A stretch of 16,403 nt of DNA from positions 1 to 16,403 of the forward strand of contig JAHWIB010000029.1 in the NCBI GenBank assembly GCA_019322815.1, in the 5' to 3' direction. Source of the DNA: Candidatus Woesearchaeota archaeon. GTDB taxonomy: Archaea > Nanobdellota > Nanobdellia > Woesearchaeales > WJKL01. Position 1 is the first letter of the stretch; each line of letters opens with the position of its first letter. A program made the position numbers and the translations under genes. This document shows positions 1-7,567 of this stretch, in pieces. Under the pieces are notes generated by a model. The model was not told the DNA's origin. It ran no database searches and saw nothing but the letters and a program-made list of their open reading frames with translations.

Positions 1-28
1 TATAATACAACATAAATAAATATTATAA

Positions 29-751
29 TTATTTTCCCAATAATTCTTTCATCTCTGCCACTGTATATTGTCCAGGCGCAGTTCTTTCTTGTTTAGATAG
101 ACAAGCATAAGCTAATTCATTTCCAGCATGAAGCCTTGTTCTTCCTACTAATTCCTTCATCTTTTCTGGAATCTCTCCATCAATCTTAGGAGCCATAGCC
201 ATTGCTGCAATTGGAATACCATCTTTATTTGCTCTTTCAATTATAGATACAATATTTTCAACATCCTGTTCAGCAGATTTTTCATCTGGAGATATCCTAA
301 ATGCAAATTTAAGAATATCTGCTCTTTTTGGATAAAACCCAACTACAAATTTTCTATATATCTCTAATGCATTAGAAGGAGTTTCTACATGATTATGGTT
401 AGATAATATTATTTTTGTATCTCTTTTATCTAAATTGCTATATTGCATTGCTTCCATATCAACATAAGCAGCTCCTCTCTCGATTGCATATCCAATTAGT
501 TCTATTCTTTTTTCCTCTGGACCATCATAACCTTCTCCCTTTCCTGCTTCTGATTTATGCCTGATTGTAGCAATTACAGGCAGATCACAGCATTGTAATA
601 ATATATCAATTGTTTTTTCATTTAATCTATCTGCTGGCATATAATCTAATCTTAATTCAAGAACATCTGGCTGCTGCTCTTCAGCTTTTTGTATATTTTG
701 TATTGCATTGTCTAATCTTTCAACCTTTATAGGAACAACTATTTTTGGCAT
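29..751 (-). CDS. aroD: 3-dehydroquinate dehydratase, type I
   Basis: Converts 3-dehydroquinate to 3-dehydroshikimate in the shikimate pathway (cytosolic, Schiff-base mechanism). Counting from the upstream GTG, the hallmark parts are the ELRLDY strand (about 35-40), IATIR (63-67), the catalytic histidine in SNHNH (H122), the Schiff-base lysine in ADILKFAF (K151) and the substrate-closing loop around TAPGQYT near the C-terminus. All are intact, and about 240 residues is normal for the family. I start at the ATG at 749-751 (protein begins MPKIVV) because GGGGTGG lies just upstream as a ribosome binding site; the possible GTG at 758-760 falls inside that site. It follows the histone gene on the same strand with a 45-nt gap and may be co-transcribed with it. 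No other shikimate genes are visible here. Confidence 0.93.
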   Translation of the reverse strand: MPKIVVPIKVERLDNAIQNIQKAEEQQPDVLELRLDYMPADRLNEKTIDILLQCCDLPVIATIRHKSEAGKGEGYDGPEEKRIELIGYAIERGAAYVDMEAMQYSNLDKRDTKIILSNHNHVETPSNALEIYRKFVVGFYPKRADILKFAFRISPDEKSAEQDVENIVSIIERANKDGIPIAAMAMAPKIDGEIPEKMKELVGRTRLHAGNELAYACLSKQERTAPGQYTVAEMKELLGK

Positions 752-796
752 CTTTTCCACCCCAAAGATTAACCTATCAGAACTCTTTTTTAAAAT

Positions 797-1018
797 TTAT
801 CCCCTAGCAGCTAGCTTGACATCTCCTTCATGAACTGTTTTTCTGCCAGAATGCTTTGCTATCATTGCAGCCTTTTCAGCTATCTTCATAGCAGTATCAT
901 GCAAGACATCTGAAAAAACATCAGCTGCTTTTGCTGAAACCCTTTTAGCACCAGCATTCATCAGAATTCTAGCTACAGGAGCATTTGGAATTACCTTTGT
1001 TTTTCTTTGTTGAGCCAT
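797..1018 (-). CDS. archaeal histone (HMf-like)
   Basis: A 73-residue single histone fold that packages DNA as dimers and higher oligomers. From MAQQRK the layout is: short helix 1 (about PNAPVARILMNAG), loop with KRVS, long helix 2 (about 29-57), loop 2 with the RKT DNA-contact motif (59-61), and helix 3 (EGDVKLAARG). There are no tails beyond a short basic N-terminus. I chose the ATG at 1016-1018; GGTGAT (1023-1028) sits 4 nt upstream as ribosome binding site, whereas the GTG at 1025-1027 lies inside it. A clear TATA element lies upstream (see promoter at 1059). aroD follows downstream. The family assignment is secure. It is distinct from the shorter histone-fold gene at 10470. Confidence 0.95.
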   Translation of the reverse strand: MAQQRKTKVIPNAPVARILMNAGAKRVSAKAADVFSDVLHDTAMKIAEKAAMIAKHSGRKTVHEGDVKLAARG

Positions 1019-1058
1019 ATAAATCACCTATTTGATAAACTATAATTTAATATCGCTT

Positions 1059-1068
1059 GTATATAAGT
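1059..1068 (-). promoter_or_regulatory. TATA promoter of the histone gene
   Basis: On the minus strand an A-rich stretch is followed by ACTTATATAC, a good archaeal BRE/TATA arrangement. The predicted transcript start is near 1037-1040, giving a leader of about 20 nt that contains the GGTGAT ribosome binding site. Confidence 0.6.
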
Positions 1069-1096
1069 TTTTTGTTTTATAATGCTTTTATTTCAG

Positions 1097-1170
1097 GAAA
1101 AAAAGAAAAATAATTCTGATTCTTGATTTCAAAGATTTTTGACAGTTATTATAAAAAGAAAATAAAAAAA
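1097..1170 (-). terminator. T-tract terminator region after the DUF2202 gene
   Basis: Read on the minus strand, two T-rich runs follow the stop codon at 1172: one complementary to 1151-1170 (a run of seven T, then TTTT and TTTTT interrupted by single bases) and one complementary to 1097-1110. Archaeal transcription commonly ends at such U-tracts without a hairpin. The rest of the 1077-1171 gap shows nothing else I can identify. Confidence 0.55.
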
Positions 1171-1171
1171 T

Positions 1172-2311
1172 TTATTCTTCAGCTTCTGTTGCTAAAAATG
1201 CCCACCAAGGTTTTCTTACTTGCAGCATCTCTCCAGTTTCTGCATCAACTTGTGCCTGAACATTCATTCTTGCTCTGAATATTCCAAAAACTCTTGCATT
1301 TCTTTGAGCTCTTAATTCATAAGCAGCTTTTGCTTGTTCTCCAGAACCAACTTCTTTAAGCTCAATAGTGCAGTTTTCATCGCAATTCCTTAACCTTAAT
1401 CTTTGCAGAGCAGTCTCAGATGCAGTTTCAGGCATAATTTTTATATCTGCATTTCTTCCATTTGAAAGTCTCGCTCTTACCCTCTCTCCTTCCTGGCTTA
1501 AATTATCACATAAAGTACAATTTATAGATCTTCCTCTTGATTCCATCATTATTTGATTTCCCTGCCTTCTAACACTTAATCTATTTCCTCTTGAATCAGA
1601 GTAAGTTCCCTGCCTTCTTAGCTGGCTTTGAAATCCTGTTACAATATTGCTTTCTTCATCAATTATAGCTCCTGTTTCTTGTTCACCAGATAATATCAAC
1701 TCTAATTCTTCTGCAGAAATATACTGTGCTTCATATGTTCCGCCATTATTTACTATTTGTCTATTGAACGATCTTATATGGTTTCTTGAACCTTTTCTAA
1801 GATTCTCATAAACAAGAGTGATATCTTCATTATCAGTCATCTCAAGAAGATCATCTAAATCTTTTATATCCAAATCTTCAATAGTTGCTCCAATAATCAA
1901 TGCATCAATCAGTGAATTTTTTCCTTTTTCAATTAATGAGTTGTATAAAACTCCAAGTTCAGAATTTGTAAAAACCCCTCTTTCATCAGAAACAACAGGA
2001 TCTTCAATACCATATGCTTCTAAAAGTGCCTTAACAACATTTGTATGTGTCTGCTCAGATGATGCAATATTATTGAATATTGGAAGATTCCATTCATCAT
2101 ACAATTCTAGATATACATCTCTTGCTAGCTTCTCTTCTTCTCTCATCAATTTTAGCCCTTCAATTTCTGCTTCAGACAAATCAGATGATTCACCGCCAGC
2201 AATATTTTCTGTAATTCTTTGCTGTTGTACCATTCCTGCTCTTGGTCCCTGAGCTAAAACAAAAGAACTTACTAAAATACAAATAATCAAAATTAAAATT
2301 ATTTTTTTCAT
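1172..2311 (-). CDS. exported DUF2202 ferritin-like protein with extra C-terminal domain
   Basis: 379 residues. An N-terminal signal peptide (basic MKK, hydrophobic 4-19, cleavage likely near AQG at 20-22) points to export. Residues about 50-200 match the DUF2202 four-helix, ferritin-like fold: EEEKLARDVY (58-67), SEQTH (85-89), the YGIEDPV turn and GSRNHIRSF (174-182). The acidic and His residues (E59/E60, E86, H89, H178) are placed as in diiron proteins, so metal binding is likely but unproven. Residues about 230-379 form a second region with two cysteine pairs (C265/C268 and C310/C314) and a TGEMLQVRKPWWAFLA tail, resembling C-terminal modules of other secreted archaeal proteins; I cannot name it. 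The start is supported by GAGGTGAT (2315-2322). It is transcribed divergently from gltX. Substrate and function are unknown. Confidence 0.85.
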   Translation of the reverse strand: MKKIILILIICILVSSFVLAQGPRAGMVQQQRITENIAGGESSDLSEAEIEGLKLMREEEKLARDVYLELYDEWNLPIFNNIASSEQTHTNVVKALLEAYGIEDPVVSDERGVFTNSELGVLYNSLIEKGKNSLIDALIIGATIEDLDIKDLDDLLEMTDNEDITLVYENLRKGSRNHIRSFNRQIVNNGGTYEAQYISAEELELILSGEQETGAIIDEESNIVTGFQSQLRRQGTYSDSRGNRLSVRRQGNQIMMESRGRSINCTLCDNLSQEGERVRARLSNGRNADIKIMPETASETALQRLRLRNCDENCTIELKEVGSGEQAKAAYELRAQRNARVFGIFRARMNVQAQVDAETGEMLQVRKPWWAFLATEAEE

Positions 2312-2338
2312 AATATCACCTCAACTATAAAAAAATAC

Positions 2339-2359
2339 AAGTATTATTATTTAATACTT
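2339..2359. repeat. perfect 8-bp inverted repeat in DUF2202 promoter/leader
   Basis: AAGTATTA (2339-2346) and TAATACTT (2352-2359) are perfect reverse complements separated by 5 nt. The element lies between the predicted TATA box and the ribosome binding site of the DUF2202 gene, where a repressor could block initiation. AT-rich chance palindromes are common, so the regulatory role is only a suggestion. Confidence 0.4.
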
Positions 2360-2361
2360 TT

Positions 2362-2370
2362 TATTTATAT
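2362..2370 (-). promoter_or_regulatory. TATA promoter of the DUF2202 gene
   Basis: The minus strand reads ATATAAATA here. The predicted start is near 2340, which gives a leader of about 29 nt containing GAGGTGAT. Confidence 0.5.
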
Positions 2371-2452
2371 TAGATTTATGTTCTCTGAGAATAACTTACT
2401 CGCAAAGTAATTGCAGAACCAGAATAAAAGAATTGGCTTTTAATTAAATAAA

Positions 2453-2460
2453 TTTAAATA
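2453..2460 (+). promoter_or_regulatory. TATA promoter of gltX
   Basis: TTTAAATA lies about 27-30 nt upstream of the gltX ATG, and no Shine-Dalgarno sequence precedes that ATG. The spacing fits a leaderless transcript. Confidence 0.5.
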
Positions 2461-2483
2461 CTATAAATTATCTAATCACAAAT

Positions 2484-4181
2484 ATGGATATAAAGGAAAA
2501 AATAAGAAAATATGCTCTGCAGAATGCTGTAAAATTCAATGGAAAAGCTAATCCAGGAGCTGTAATTGGAAAATTATTAGCAGAAGATCCTAATCTGAAA
2601 TCCAAAATAAAGGATTTGAGCAGGGATATCCAAGATATTATAAAAGAAATCAGTAATCTTTCAGTTAAAGAACAGGAAGCTGAACTGAAGAGATCAGCTC
2701 CAGAACTGCTGGAAAAAAAGAAAGTTGAAAAAAAGCATGAACTACCAGAACTTAAAAATGCAAAAAAAGGCAAAGTAGTGATGAGGTTTGCTCCTTCTCC
2801 ATCAGGGCCAATGCATTTAGGCCATGCTTTTGCTATCTCACTCAGCTCAGAATATTGCAGAAAATACCAAGGCCAGTTAATATTAAGAATAGAAGATACA
2901 AATCCTGAAAATATATATGAGCCTGCTTATAAATTATTAGCAGAAGATGGAAAATGGATTACTAAAAATAATATTTCTAAGGTTATGATCCAGTCAGATA
3001 GATTAGGATATTATTATGATTATGCTGAAAAATTAGTTAACATGGGAAAGGCATATGTTTGCACATGTAATACAGATGAATTCAGAACATTGATTTTTAA
3101 GAAACAAGCATGTCCATGCAGAAACTTAAAGAAAAAAGAGCAGGAGCTAAGATTTGCAAAGATGTTTGCCGAATACAAGCCAGGAGAAGCTGTTTTAAGA
3201 ATTAAGACTGATATTGAGCATCCAAATCCTGCTATGAGAGATTTCCCATTGATGAGGATTAATGAGCATGAACATCCAAGAACAGGGACAAAGCAGAGAG
3301 TATGGCCTTTGATGAACCTGGCAGTTTTTGTTGATGATGTTGAATCAGGCATGACCCATATAATAAGAGCAAAAGATCATATGGATAATGCAAAAAGACA
3401 GGAATATTTGTATAAATATTTCAAAAAACCAATTCCAGAGACATTGTTTGTAGGAAGGATAAATTTTATTGATTTAAGGATAAGCTGTTCAAAGACAAAA
3501 GTATTGATAGAAGAGGGAAAATATACAGGATGGGATGATATAAGGATTCCGTTTTTGCTTGCTTTGAAAAGAAGAGGTTATCAGCCAGAGGCTTTTATCA
3601 AGCATTCTTTAGATATAGGCGTAAGCCAGAATGATAAGACAGTCAGCAAAGAAGAGTTTTTTAAAGCATTAAACCATTTTAATAAAGAAATTATTGAGGA
3701 AAAAGCAAACAGATATTTCTTTATAGAAGACCCCCAGCAGATTGTTATTGAAAAAGCCCCTGAACAGGAGGTTGAATTAGATATCCATCCTGATTATCCT
3801 AAAAAAGGAAAAAGGAAATTCAAAACAAAAAATAAATTTTATATTGCAAAAGAAGATCTTAAAAATATAAAAGAAGGAGAATTAATAAGATTGATGGACT
3901 GCTTAAATTTCACAAAAAAAGGAAATAAATTTGTATTTGATTCTTTAGAATATGAAAAGTATAAAGAGCATGGAAAATTAATTATACATTGGCTTCCTCT
4001 GGAAGATAATTTAGTTAATGTTGAATTGTTGATGCCGGATAATACATTTAAAAAAGGCGTTGCAGAGAAATCTGTAAAAAGATTAAAACCAGGAGATCTC
4101 TGCCAGTTTGAAAGAATTGGTTTTGTAAGGCTGGACCAAAAAGAAAAAGACAAGTTAATCTTCTGGTATGGGCATAGATAA
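2484..4181 (+). CDS. gltX: glutamyl-tRNA synthetase, archaeal type
   Basis: Class I synthetase that charges tRNA with glutamate in the cytosol; in archaea it often also charges tRNA-Gln for later amidation, which the sequence alone cannot settle. 565 residues, the usual archaeal length. An N-terminal helical extension (1-95) precedes the Rossmann core with the HIGH motif as HLGH (111-114), RIEDTNP (135-141), a complete four-cysteine metal-site pattern CTC...CPC (C193, C195, C210, C212), the RAKDH signature (295-299) and the KMSKS-equivalent SKTK (336-339) followed by YTGWDD. The C-terminal part is the beta-barrel anticodon-binding region of the GlnRS/archaeal GluRS branch. There is no ribosome binding site; with TTTAAATA about 27 nt upstream it is probably leaderless. 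The next gene's ATG directly follows the stop codon. Confidence 0.96.
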   Translation: MDIKEKIRKYALQNAVKFNGKANPGAVIGKLLAEDPNLKSKIKDLSRDIQDIIKEISNLSVKEQEAELKRSAPELLEKKKVEKKHELPELKNAKKGKVVMRFAPSPSGPMHLGHAFAISLSSEYCRKYQGQLILRIEDTNPENIYEPAYKLLAEDGKWITKNNISKVMIQSDRLGYYYDYAEKLVNMGKAYVCTCNTDEFRTLIFKKQACPCRNLKKKEQELRFAKMFAEYKPGEAVLRIKTDIEHPNPAMRDFPLMRINEHEHPRTGTKQRVWPLMNLAVFVDDVESGMTHIIRAKDHMDNAKRQEYLYKYFKKPIPETLFVGRINFIDLRISCSKTKVLIEEGKYTGWDDIRIPFLLALKRRGYQPEAFIKHSLDIGVSQNDKTVSKEEFFKALNHFNKEIIEEKANRYFFIEDPQQIVIEKAPEQEVELDIHPDYPKKGKRKFKTKNKFYIAKEDLKNIKEGELIRLMDCLNFTKKGNKFVFDSLEYEKYKEHGKLIIHWLPLEDNLVNVELLMPDNTFKKGVAEKSVKRLKPGDLCQFERIGFVRLDQKEKDKLIFWYGHR

Positions 4182-4766
4182 ATGAGTTTAAAATATTTGA
4201 TTTTAGGATTTTTTGTAAAAATCATCACTGGTTTTGATGATACAATAACACATATTCCTGTTCTTGCAAGTGTAACAAGAACAAGAATCGGAAAGATTGC
4301 TTTCTCAATAGGAATTTTATTAGCAATAATCATGGCAATTATTGTTTCAGCTTTTTTTGCTGCATTTATTAGATCATTTGTATATTATAGATATATCAGT
4401 GCTGCTTTACTTTTTATATTAGCAGCAGCAATACATTTTGATATTCTTGTACATAAAGAAAGAACAAAAGCTGAAAATTTTGTAGTAGGATGCAAAAAAT
4501 TTCATATAAGATGCATAAAACTCATTGGAATTGGTTTTATTGCTTCTATTGCAACTGTTTTAGATGACATAATTGCTTATTCTCCTTTATTTTTAGATAC
4601 TTTAATCAGGCCTTATGCAATTATTGGAATCTTGGCAGCAACTATCTTAGAAATAATGGCAGTAATCTATTTCGCAGAAAAGATTTCTAAAATTAAATAT
4701 AAGGATGAGATTGCAAGCATTGGAATAATCACTCTTGGTATCTTGATATTAATTGGGATTATATAA
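4182..4766 (+). CDS. small multi-pass membrane protein, LysE/CadD-like transporter
   Basis: 194 residues, nearly all hydrophobic, with about six membrane segments. Two halves can be seen, each opening with a similar acidic motif: FVKIITGFDDTITHIPVL (11-28) and the second around VLDDIIAYSPLFL (126-138). Paired Asp motifs in three-helix halves recall the LysE superfamily (CadD, TerC, MntP types), which move cations or amino acids. The family match is suggestive, not firm. The central loop holds C104, H108 and C111. The ATG directly abuts the gltX stop (TAA then ATG), so it is probably translationally coupled to gltX. Substrate unknown. Confidence 0.7.
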   Translation: MSLKYLILGFFVKIITGFDDTITHIPVLASVTRTRIGKIAFSIGILLAIIMAIIVSAFFAAFIRSFVYYRYISAALLFILAAAIHFDILVHKERTKAENFVVGCKKFHIRCIKLIGIGFIASIATVLDDIIAYSPLFLDTLIRPYAIIGILAATILEIMAVIYFAEKISKIKYKDEIASIGIITLGILILIGII

Positions 4767-4783
4767 AAAATTTAAATTATAAA

Positions 4784-5473
4784 ATGAAAACAAAAATCAT
4801 TGCAACAATCGGACCAGCCAGCAGCAGTTATCACACTCTGAAAAGAATGGCTGCTAATGGAATGAGTATTGCCAGAATAAACACAAAGTACGGTTCAATA
4901 AGATATTACTTAAAAATTGTAGACATGCTAAGAAAGATAGGAAAATGCAGAATCCTTTTTGACATAAAAGGCTTAAAGATGATAAACTGGCTTAAAATGC
5001 AGGATTTTGATTATTTAGCTGTTTCTTTTGCTGATACAACCTCTCAGATTAAGAGAATAAGAAAATTATTTTCTCCTAAAAAAATAAAAATAATCTCCAA
5101 GATCGAAACAAAGAAAGGCATTATAAACATTAATAGATTAATAGAAGAAAGCGACGGAATAATGGTTGCTAGAGGAGATCTGGGTGATAATATCTCTTTT
5201 GAAAGAGTTCCTATTGCTCAAAAGCTGATAATCAAAAACTGCAACAAAAATAGGAAAATGGTCATAACCGCAACAGAGATGCTTCTTTCAATGACAGATT
5301 CAAAAACTCCGGAAAGGGCAGAAGCAAGTGATATTGCAAATGCTGTTCTTGACGGCTCTGATGCCTTAATGCTGTCAGAAGAGACTGCTATTGGAAAATA
5401 CCCTGCATTGGCAGTCAAGACAATGAATATTATAATAAGGGAAACTGAAAAGAAAAAAAATCTGCTGAAATAA
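4784..5473 (+). CDS. minimal pyruvate kinase-like barrel, no B or C domain
   Basis: 229 residues against about 470 for ordinary pyruvate kinase. Recognisable barrel parts: KIIATIGPAS (4-13), ARIN (30-33, usually RLNFSHG), FDIKG (59-63), IISKIE (103-108; catalytic Lys K106, metal ligand E108), MVARGDLG (127-134; metal ligand D132), TATEML (162-167; T164 at the catalytic Thr position), AEASDIANAVLDGSDALML and SEETAIGKYP. The text runs from strand 3 straight to the VASF-equivalent (AVSFADTT), so the lid (B) domain is cleanly missing. The protein ends where the regulatory C domain would begin. K65 sits at the position of rabbit Glu117 and K35 at the position of Ser76, both normally tied to K+ binding. 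The reading frame is uninterrupted and a convergent gene follows 34 nt later, so this is not a window-edge truncation. It may be a K+-independent or non-catalytic relative. TTATATAA (4759-4766) could give a leaderless start. Confidence 0.85.
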   Translation: MKTKIIATIGPASSSYHTLKRMAANGMSIARINTKYGSIRYYLKIVDMLRKIGKCRILFDIKGLKMINWLKMQDFDYLAVSFADTTSQIKRIRKLFSPKKIKIISKIETKKGIININRLIEESDGIMVARGDLGDNISFERVPIAQKLIIKNCNKNRKMVITATEMLLSMTDSKTPERAEASDIANAVLDGSDALMLSEETAIGKYPALAVKTMNIIIRETEKKKNLLK

Positions 5474-5507
5474 ATCATTCTAAGATCTATATTCATTGAA
5501 ATAAAGA

Positions 5508-6761
5508 TTATCTGGTGTCATTTATACCAGCCAATATAATATAAATCAAAGAAATAGAAACTAAAGCAATAATTCCAGAGACAACACTAATTAGGAATAT
5601 TATTATTACAGAACTTATAACTCCATAGAGTGGGATTATTCTGGGAATCTTAAATGTAGGCTTAAAGCTTTCTCTTGTTTGCTTAATAAGTATAGCTAAA
5701 TTTATAACAATATAAATAATCAAAAATAATACAGTCAAGATAGGCGCAATAATGTTTAATGATCCTAAGGTAAATGTTGTAATAATTATCAGGGAAGTAA
5801 ACAAGTTAGCAATTCTTGGCTCTCCTTTTTTTGTTGTTTTTCTGAAATAGCTGCTAAAAGGAATTAATTTGTGATTTGCTAAAGCTCTAAGTAATCTTGG
5901 AGCAGCTACAAAGCTGACCAGAGCACTGGAAAAAGTAGCTGAAAGCAACCCTAATAATACAAGAGGACCAAAAGCTGATAATCCAATCATAATTCTTGTA
6001 TTTTCTATCAGCTGGTCTGCTGATGCAGAAAACCCAAACCAGACTGCAACAGCTATATAAATTAAGGTTGTAATTCCAATAGCTGATAATACCCCTCTTC
6101 TGATCTGTTTCTTTGGATTTTTAAGCACTCCTGATAAACCAATTCCAGCAAGAATCCCAGTCACAGCTGGAAAAAAAAGAGCAAATACAGACCAAAAATT
6201 CATTTCCTGAAAATTTCCAAACAGCGGAACCGACAATTCTTTTGTAAACCATAAACCATTTCCTAGAAATACTGATGCAATTGATAATAAAATAATTATG
6301 AATATAATTATTTGAGTCTTAATAGCAAAACTTGTGGTTATATAAGTTAGCAAAAACAGCAAAATAAATGTTATTATAAGCACTAATAAAAAAGGATGAT
6401 TAGGAAATATATATGTCCAGGCCTCGCTGAATCCAAACACATAAAACGCTACAGAAAAGGCCTGTGCAAAATAAAACGGAATTCCAACGCTTCCTGCAAT
6501 ATCCTTTCCTAAAGTTTTATAGATTATTGAATATGCTCCTCCTGGGCCAACTTTAATCTCTGTGATAATAGAACTTATTGACAATGCAGTGCAGAATGTG
6601 ATTGATACTGATATCAATATTATCAATAAAGTTCCTAAAATTCCTGCATTTCCTACAACATAACCAAGCCTTAAATATAATATAACTCCGATTATAGTAA
6701 GAAATGTAGGGATAAATACTCCTGAAAATGTATTGTATTTTTTAATAGATGTTTTAGCCAT
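5508..6761 (-). CDS. APC-superfamily permease, cation-chloride cotransporter-like
   Basis: 417 residues with about 12 membrane segments. The opening (GVFIPTFLTIIGVILYLRLG, 14-33), VGPGGAYSII (71-80) and IGIPFYFAQAFSVAFYVFGF in the third helix region follow the SLC12/CCC pattern (Na-K-Cl and K-Cl symporters) more closely than amino-acid permeases. The large C-terminal cytoplasmic domain of eukaryotic members is absent, as in short prokaryotic homologues. Likely role: coupled movement of K+/Na+ with Cl-, or of an amino acid; the substrate cannot be fixed from sequence. It is the last gene of the MscS operon, 12 nt after the K+ channel stop, without a clear ribosome binding site. It converges with the pyruvate kinase-like gene. 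Confidence 0.85.
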   Translation of the reverse strand: MAKTSIKKYNTFSGVFIPTFLTIIGVILYLRLGYVVGNAGILGTLLIILISVSITFCTALSISSIITEIKVGPGGAYSIIYKTLGKDIAGSVGIPFYFAQAFSVAFYVFGFSEAWTYIFPNHPFLLVLIITFILLFLLTYITTSFAIKTQIIIFIIILLSIASVFLGNGLWFTKELSVPLFGNFQEMNFWSVFALFFPAVTGILAGIGLSGVLKNPKKQIRRGVLSAIGITTLIYIAVAVWFGFSASADQLIENTRIMIGLSAFGPLVLLGLLSATFSSALVSFVAAPRLLRALANHKLIPFSSYFRKTTKKGEPRIANLFTSLIIITTFTLGSLNIIAPILTVLFLIIYIVINLAILIKQTRESFKPTFKIPRIIPLYGVISSVIIIFLISVVSGIIALVSISLIYIILAGINDTR

Positions 6762-6773
6762 AGTTAGAATTAC

Positions 6774-7121
6774 TTATTGACTTTTTTTAATCTCTTTTAT
6801 TTTTGCTCCTTTTCTGATATGCAGTCTAGAAATCAGATGTTCAAAACGTTTTTCCTGCCTGAATACAAATTTTCCTATTATAGTGCCTATTATATATAAC
6901 ATTGCTCCTATTCCAAATATGGCATAAAATGAAGTGAATATTTTTGAATAATCAGTTGTAGGTGTAAAATCTCCATAACCAACTGTAGTCAAAGTCATTG
7001 TTGAAAAATAAAAAGAATCAACATAAGACCATTCTTCAACTTGATGAAAATAAACTGTACCGATTAATAAAAGGACAACTAATACAACCAATGCTGAAAT
7101 AATCTTTTGATTGAATTTCAT
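6774..7121 (-). CDS. two-helix potassium channel
   Basis: 115 residues: membrane helix 1 (about 7-25), pore helix, the canonical K+ selectivity filter TVGYGD (46-51) and membrane helix 2 (about 60-86), followed by a short basic tail. This is the minimal KcsA/Ion_trans_2 plan; a functional channel would be a tetramer. No RCK/TrkA gating domain is fused or encoded nearby, so any gating would have to come from the tail or from partner proteins. The ATG overlaps the stop of the upstream DUF2391-like gene by 4 nt (ATGA), indicating translational coupling. The basic tail (RKGAKIKEIKKSQ) could touch lipid or a partner. Confidence 0.93.
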   Translation of the reverse strand: MKFNQKIISALVVLVVLLLIGTVYFHQVEEWSYVDSFYFSTMTLTTVGYGDFTPTTDYSKIFTSFYAIFGIGAMLYIIGTIIGKFVFRQEKRFEHLISRLHIRKGAKIKEIKKSQ

Positions 7122-7567
7122 TTTAACATATCAGCTATTGCTGCACTCATTGATGAAGGAAGAGTTACAATTATAATCCTCTTTAAAGATAAATATATAT
7201 CAGTTAACCATGGAGCCATATCTATAAGTGTCAATATAACTGAAACAATTATAAATGCCACTAAATAAGTTATTATTATTCTTTCTACAAATTTATCCCA
7301 ATGGTGTTTTATTTTTCCTCTATAATAATTATAATAAATAAATATTGAAATAAATAAAATAGACAGCAATAAGATGCCAATAACATTAGTCCATGGAAGT
7401 CTTTCTCCCAGACGCCAAGTCTCTTCTGTAAATCCCACTGGAACAGCAAGGATCGTTGATCCTATTATTATCTGAAGAACATCTTTAAGATGGATTTCAT
7501 GTACAAAAGGATCTATTATTTTATGTACCAATAAGTGATCCGTTCTTTTTTTTCTATTTTGTATCAT
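7118..7567 (-). CDS. integral membrane protein, DUF2391-like
   Basis: 149 residues with about four membrane segments (roughly 30-46, 61-79, 97-116, 128-145) and a basic, His-containing N-terminus. The segment AVPVGFTEETWRLGE (41-55) resembles the conserved signature of DUF2391 (TIGR02587) membrane proteins; I hold that assignment moderately. No function is established for the family. It overlaps MscS upstream by 4 nt (7564-7567) and the K+ channel downstream by 4 nt (7118-7121), so it is made in step with two ion channels and could be an accessory subunit. That role is inference. Confidence 0.75.
   Translation of the reverse strand: MIQNRKKRTDHLLVHKIIDPFVHEIHLKDVLQIIIGSTILAVPVGFTEETWRLGERLPWTNVIGILLLSILFISIFIYYNYYRGKIKHHWDKFVERIIITYLVAFIIVSVILTLIDMAPWLTDIYLSLKRIIIVTLPSSMSAAIADMLK

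Noticed and set aside
758..760. GTG start for the dehydroquinate dehydratase (and the similar GTG at 1025-1027 for the histone)
   Set aside because: In both cases the GTG is part of the GGTG-type ribosome binding site that serves the ATG a few bases downstream.
1818..2252. Plus-strand open frame of 144 codons opposite the DUF2202 gene
   Set aside because: Ser-rich translation with no domain and no ribosome binding site; it is the complement of a well-supported exported protein.
4784..5473. Pyruvate kinase gene broken by frameshift or deletion artefact
   Set aside because: The frame is uninterrupted, catalytic residues are kept, and no B- or C-domain remnants are found in other frames before the convergent gene 34 nt downstream.
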